A stretch of DNA of 29,985 nt, taken from Gyrodactylus bullatarudis (taxonomy: Eukaryota > Platyhelminthes > Monogenea > Gyrodactylidea > Gyrodactylidae). The notes beneath the pieces were generated by a model. The model had not been told where the DNA came from and made no database searches. It saw only the letters and a program-made list of their open reading frames with translations. The stretch lies in contig SSNU01000183.1 in NCBI GenBank assembly GCA_012064415.1, forward strand, positions 1 to 29,985. Reading direction: 5' to 3'. Shown here piece by piece: positions 29,318 to 29,985 of the stretch. The number at the start of each line of letters is the position of its first letter. Within the stretch, counting starts at the first letter, position 1. Both the position numbers and the translations under genes were made by a program.

Positions 29318-29985
29318 TTAAAAAAATTGACATGCATCCAATAAGTTTTCAAAGTGTTGTTTTAAAGTGTATTGCTTATTATTATATCTAGCAACAAATG
29401 CCTTAATTTTGGCATGGGCTTGGCGAGGACTTGAGGATTTGTGTATCGATTCCCTTAAGGTTCTCCAGACACGCTCGATGTTGTTCGTATGAACATCAGG
29501 ATCCTGTGGGTGTACATAATTACATTTATGATTTACAGTTCGATGATCATATCCGAGCAAATTGAGTCCATTGTATCCTCTCCACTCGTCTGAGTAAATT
29601 TTCGTTCCTCGAGCAATATTGTTTACAATAAATCTATGGAGAATCCGTTTATTTCTTTTTGGGATCGTCTTCATACTGATTTCTTTAGATCCTCGACAGA
29701 TTGCTCCAACGATCCAATATCGTTGATTCCTGAAATACCGACCTCTATTGTACTTTCTCTTAAATAAGTACATTTCGTCAATCTCAATCGTTTCCCCAAC
29801 GTTGCCAAGAAGATAAGCAGGGTGCGGATTTTCTCGACTTAAGGCTCTTGCAAACTTCTTGAAATAATTATTGACAGTAGACTCTGCCAAATCTAACATT
29901 TCTGCTTTTTCATGGACTGTCATCTTCATTCCATAGGCATACATTAGATCAATGACTTTAGCCATTGGAATACGGGCATCTAGTA
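29318..29985 (-). CDS. Merlin/IS1595-like (IS1016-type) DDE transposase, apparently intact, runs off the window
   Basis: The minus-strand frame is open from the window edge (LDARIP precedes the first in-frame methionine at 29963-29965) to the stop at 29318. The protein therefore probably starts outside. A helix-turn-helix-like region (HEKAEMLDLAESTVNNYFKK) is followed by the IS1595/Merlin catalytic core. Numbering from that methionine, D63 lies in ETIEIDEMYLFKRKYNRGR, D126 in IYSDEWRGYNG and E164 in DVHTNNIERVWRTLRE, with a VNHKCNYVHP segment before the last. All three acidic residues and the HTN-IE signature are present, with no stop or frameshift in 215 codons. It would cut and paste its own element. 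It is a different, much less decayed copy than the relic at 6440-7090. Confidence 0.88.
   Translation of the reverse strand, partial: LDARIPMAKVIDLMYAYGMKMTVHEKAEMLDLAESTVNNYFKKFARALSRENPHPAYLLGNVGETIEIDEMYLFKRKYNRGRYFRNQRYWIVGAICRGSKEISMKTIPKRNKRILHRFIVNNIARGTKIYSDEWRGYNGLNLLGYDHRTVNHKCNYVHPQDPDVHTNNIERVWRTLRESIHKSSSPRQAHAKIKAFVARYNNKQYTLKQHFENLLDACQFF

Noticed and set aside
1..29985. CRISPR arrays, operons, rRNA genes or bacterial origin
   Set aside because: No regularly spaced direct repeats, no Shine-Dalgarno-led gene runs and no rRNA sequence are seen. The LINE, PLE and piggyBac content and the splice-bounded exons show a eukaryote.

Overview
The window is AT-rich eukaryotic DNA, most likely from an invertebrate animal. 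Spliceosomal GT-AG borders can be read, coding density is very low, and the sequence is packed with broken metazoan-type transposable elements: LINEs, Penelope-like elements (PLEs), piggyBac, Merlin/IS1595-like, hAT and pogo-like relics, a tRNA-derived SINE, and several foldback elements. There are no bacterial-style gene clusters, rRNAs or CRISPR arrays. I cannot name the species.

The main non-transposon signal is a series of seven short open blocks on the + strand at 3898-4149, 5556-5810, 14188-14421, 18437-18694, 24238-24498, 27901-28185 and 28682-28752. The first six are 234-285 nt long. Each is bounded by a good acceptor (TTTCAG/TTTTAG/TTCTAG/TTACAG) and a strong donor (GTAAGA, GTAAGT, GTGAGA, GTGAGA, GCAAGT, GTAAGT), and each is symmetric phase 1-1. 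The seventh starts in the same phase, ends in a stop and is followed by AATAAA. Together they look like one multi-exon gene running through the whole window, about 540 codons visible, with an exon-per-module layout. I recognise none of its domains. Its 5' end is not seen.

The mobile elements lie mainly in the putative introns. From left to right: a LINE ORF2 C-terminus (1-462); a LINE 3'-end repeat (961-1393); decayed minus-strand coding relics, including hAT (1440-3840); exon 1; a SINE (4613-4760); exon 2; a Merlin/IS1595-type relic (6440-7090); a PLE fragment (8023-8545, minus); a long LINE (8546-11514) split by a 1,069-bp palindrome (9159-10227); a piggyBac transposase (11515-13337, minus); exon 3; a MITE-like foldback (14587-15306); a PLE with GIY-YIG remnant (15670-17540, minus); a 159-bp-arm foldback (17801-18385) ending about 50 nt before exon 4; exon 4; an inverted LINE 3' end, a LINE endonuclease fragment, a PLE RT fragment and another LINE 3' end (20158-22302); exon 5; a composite inverted-repeat region holding hAT, PLE and pogo-like scraps (25222-27395); exons 6 and 7; and, running off the right edge, an apparently intact Merlin/IS1595-like transposase (29318-29985, minus).

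Most transposon genes here carry stops, frameshifts or deletions. Only the Merlin-like ORF at the right edge keeps an unbroken frame and all catalytic residues within the window.
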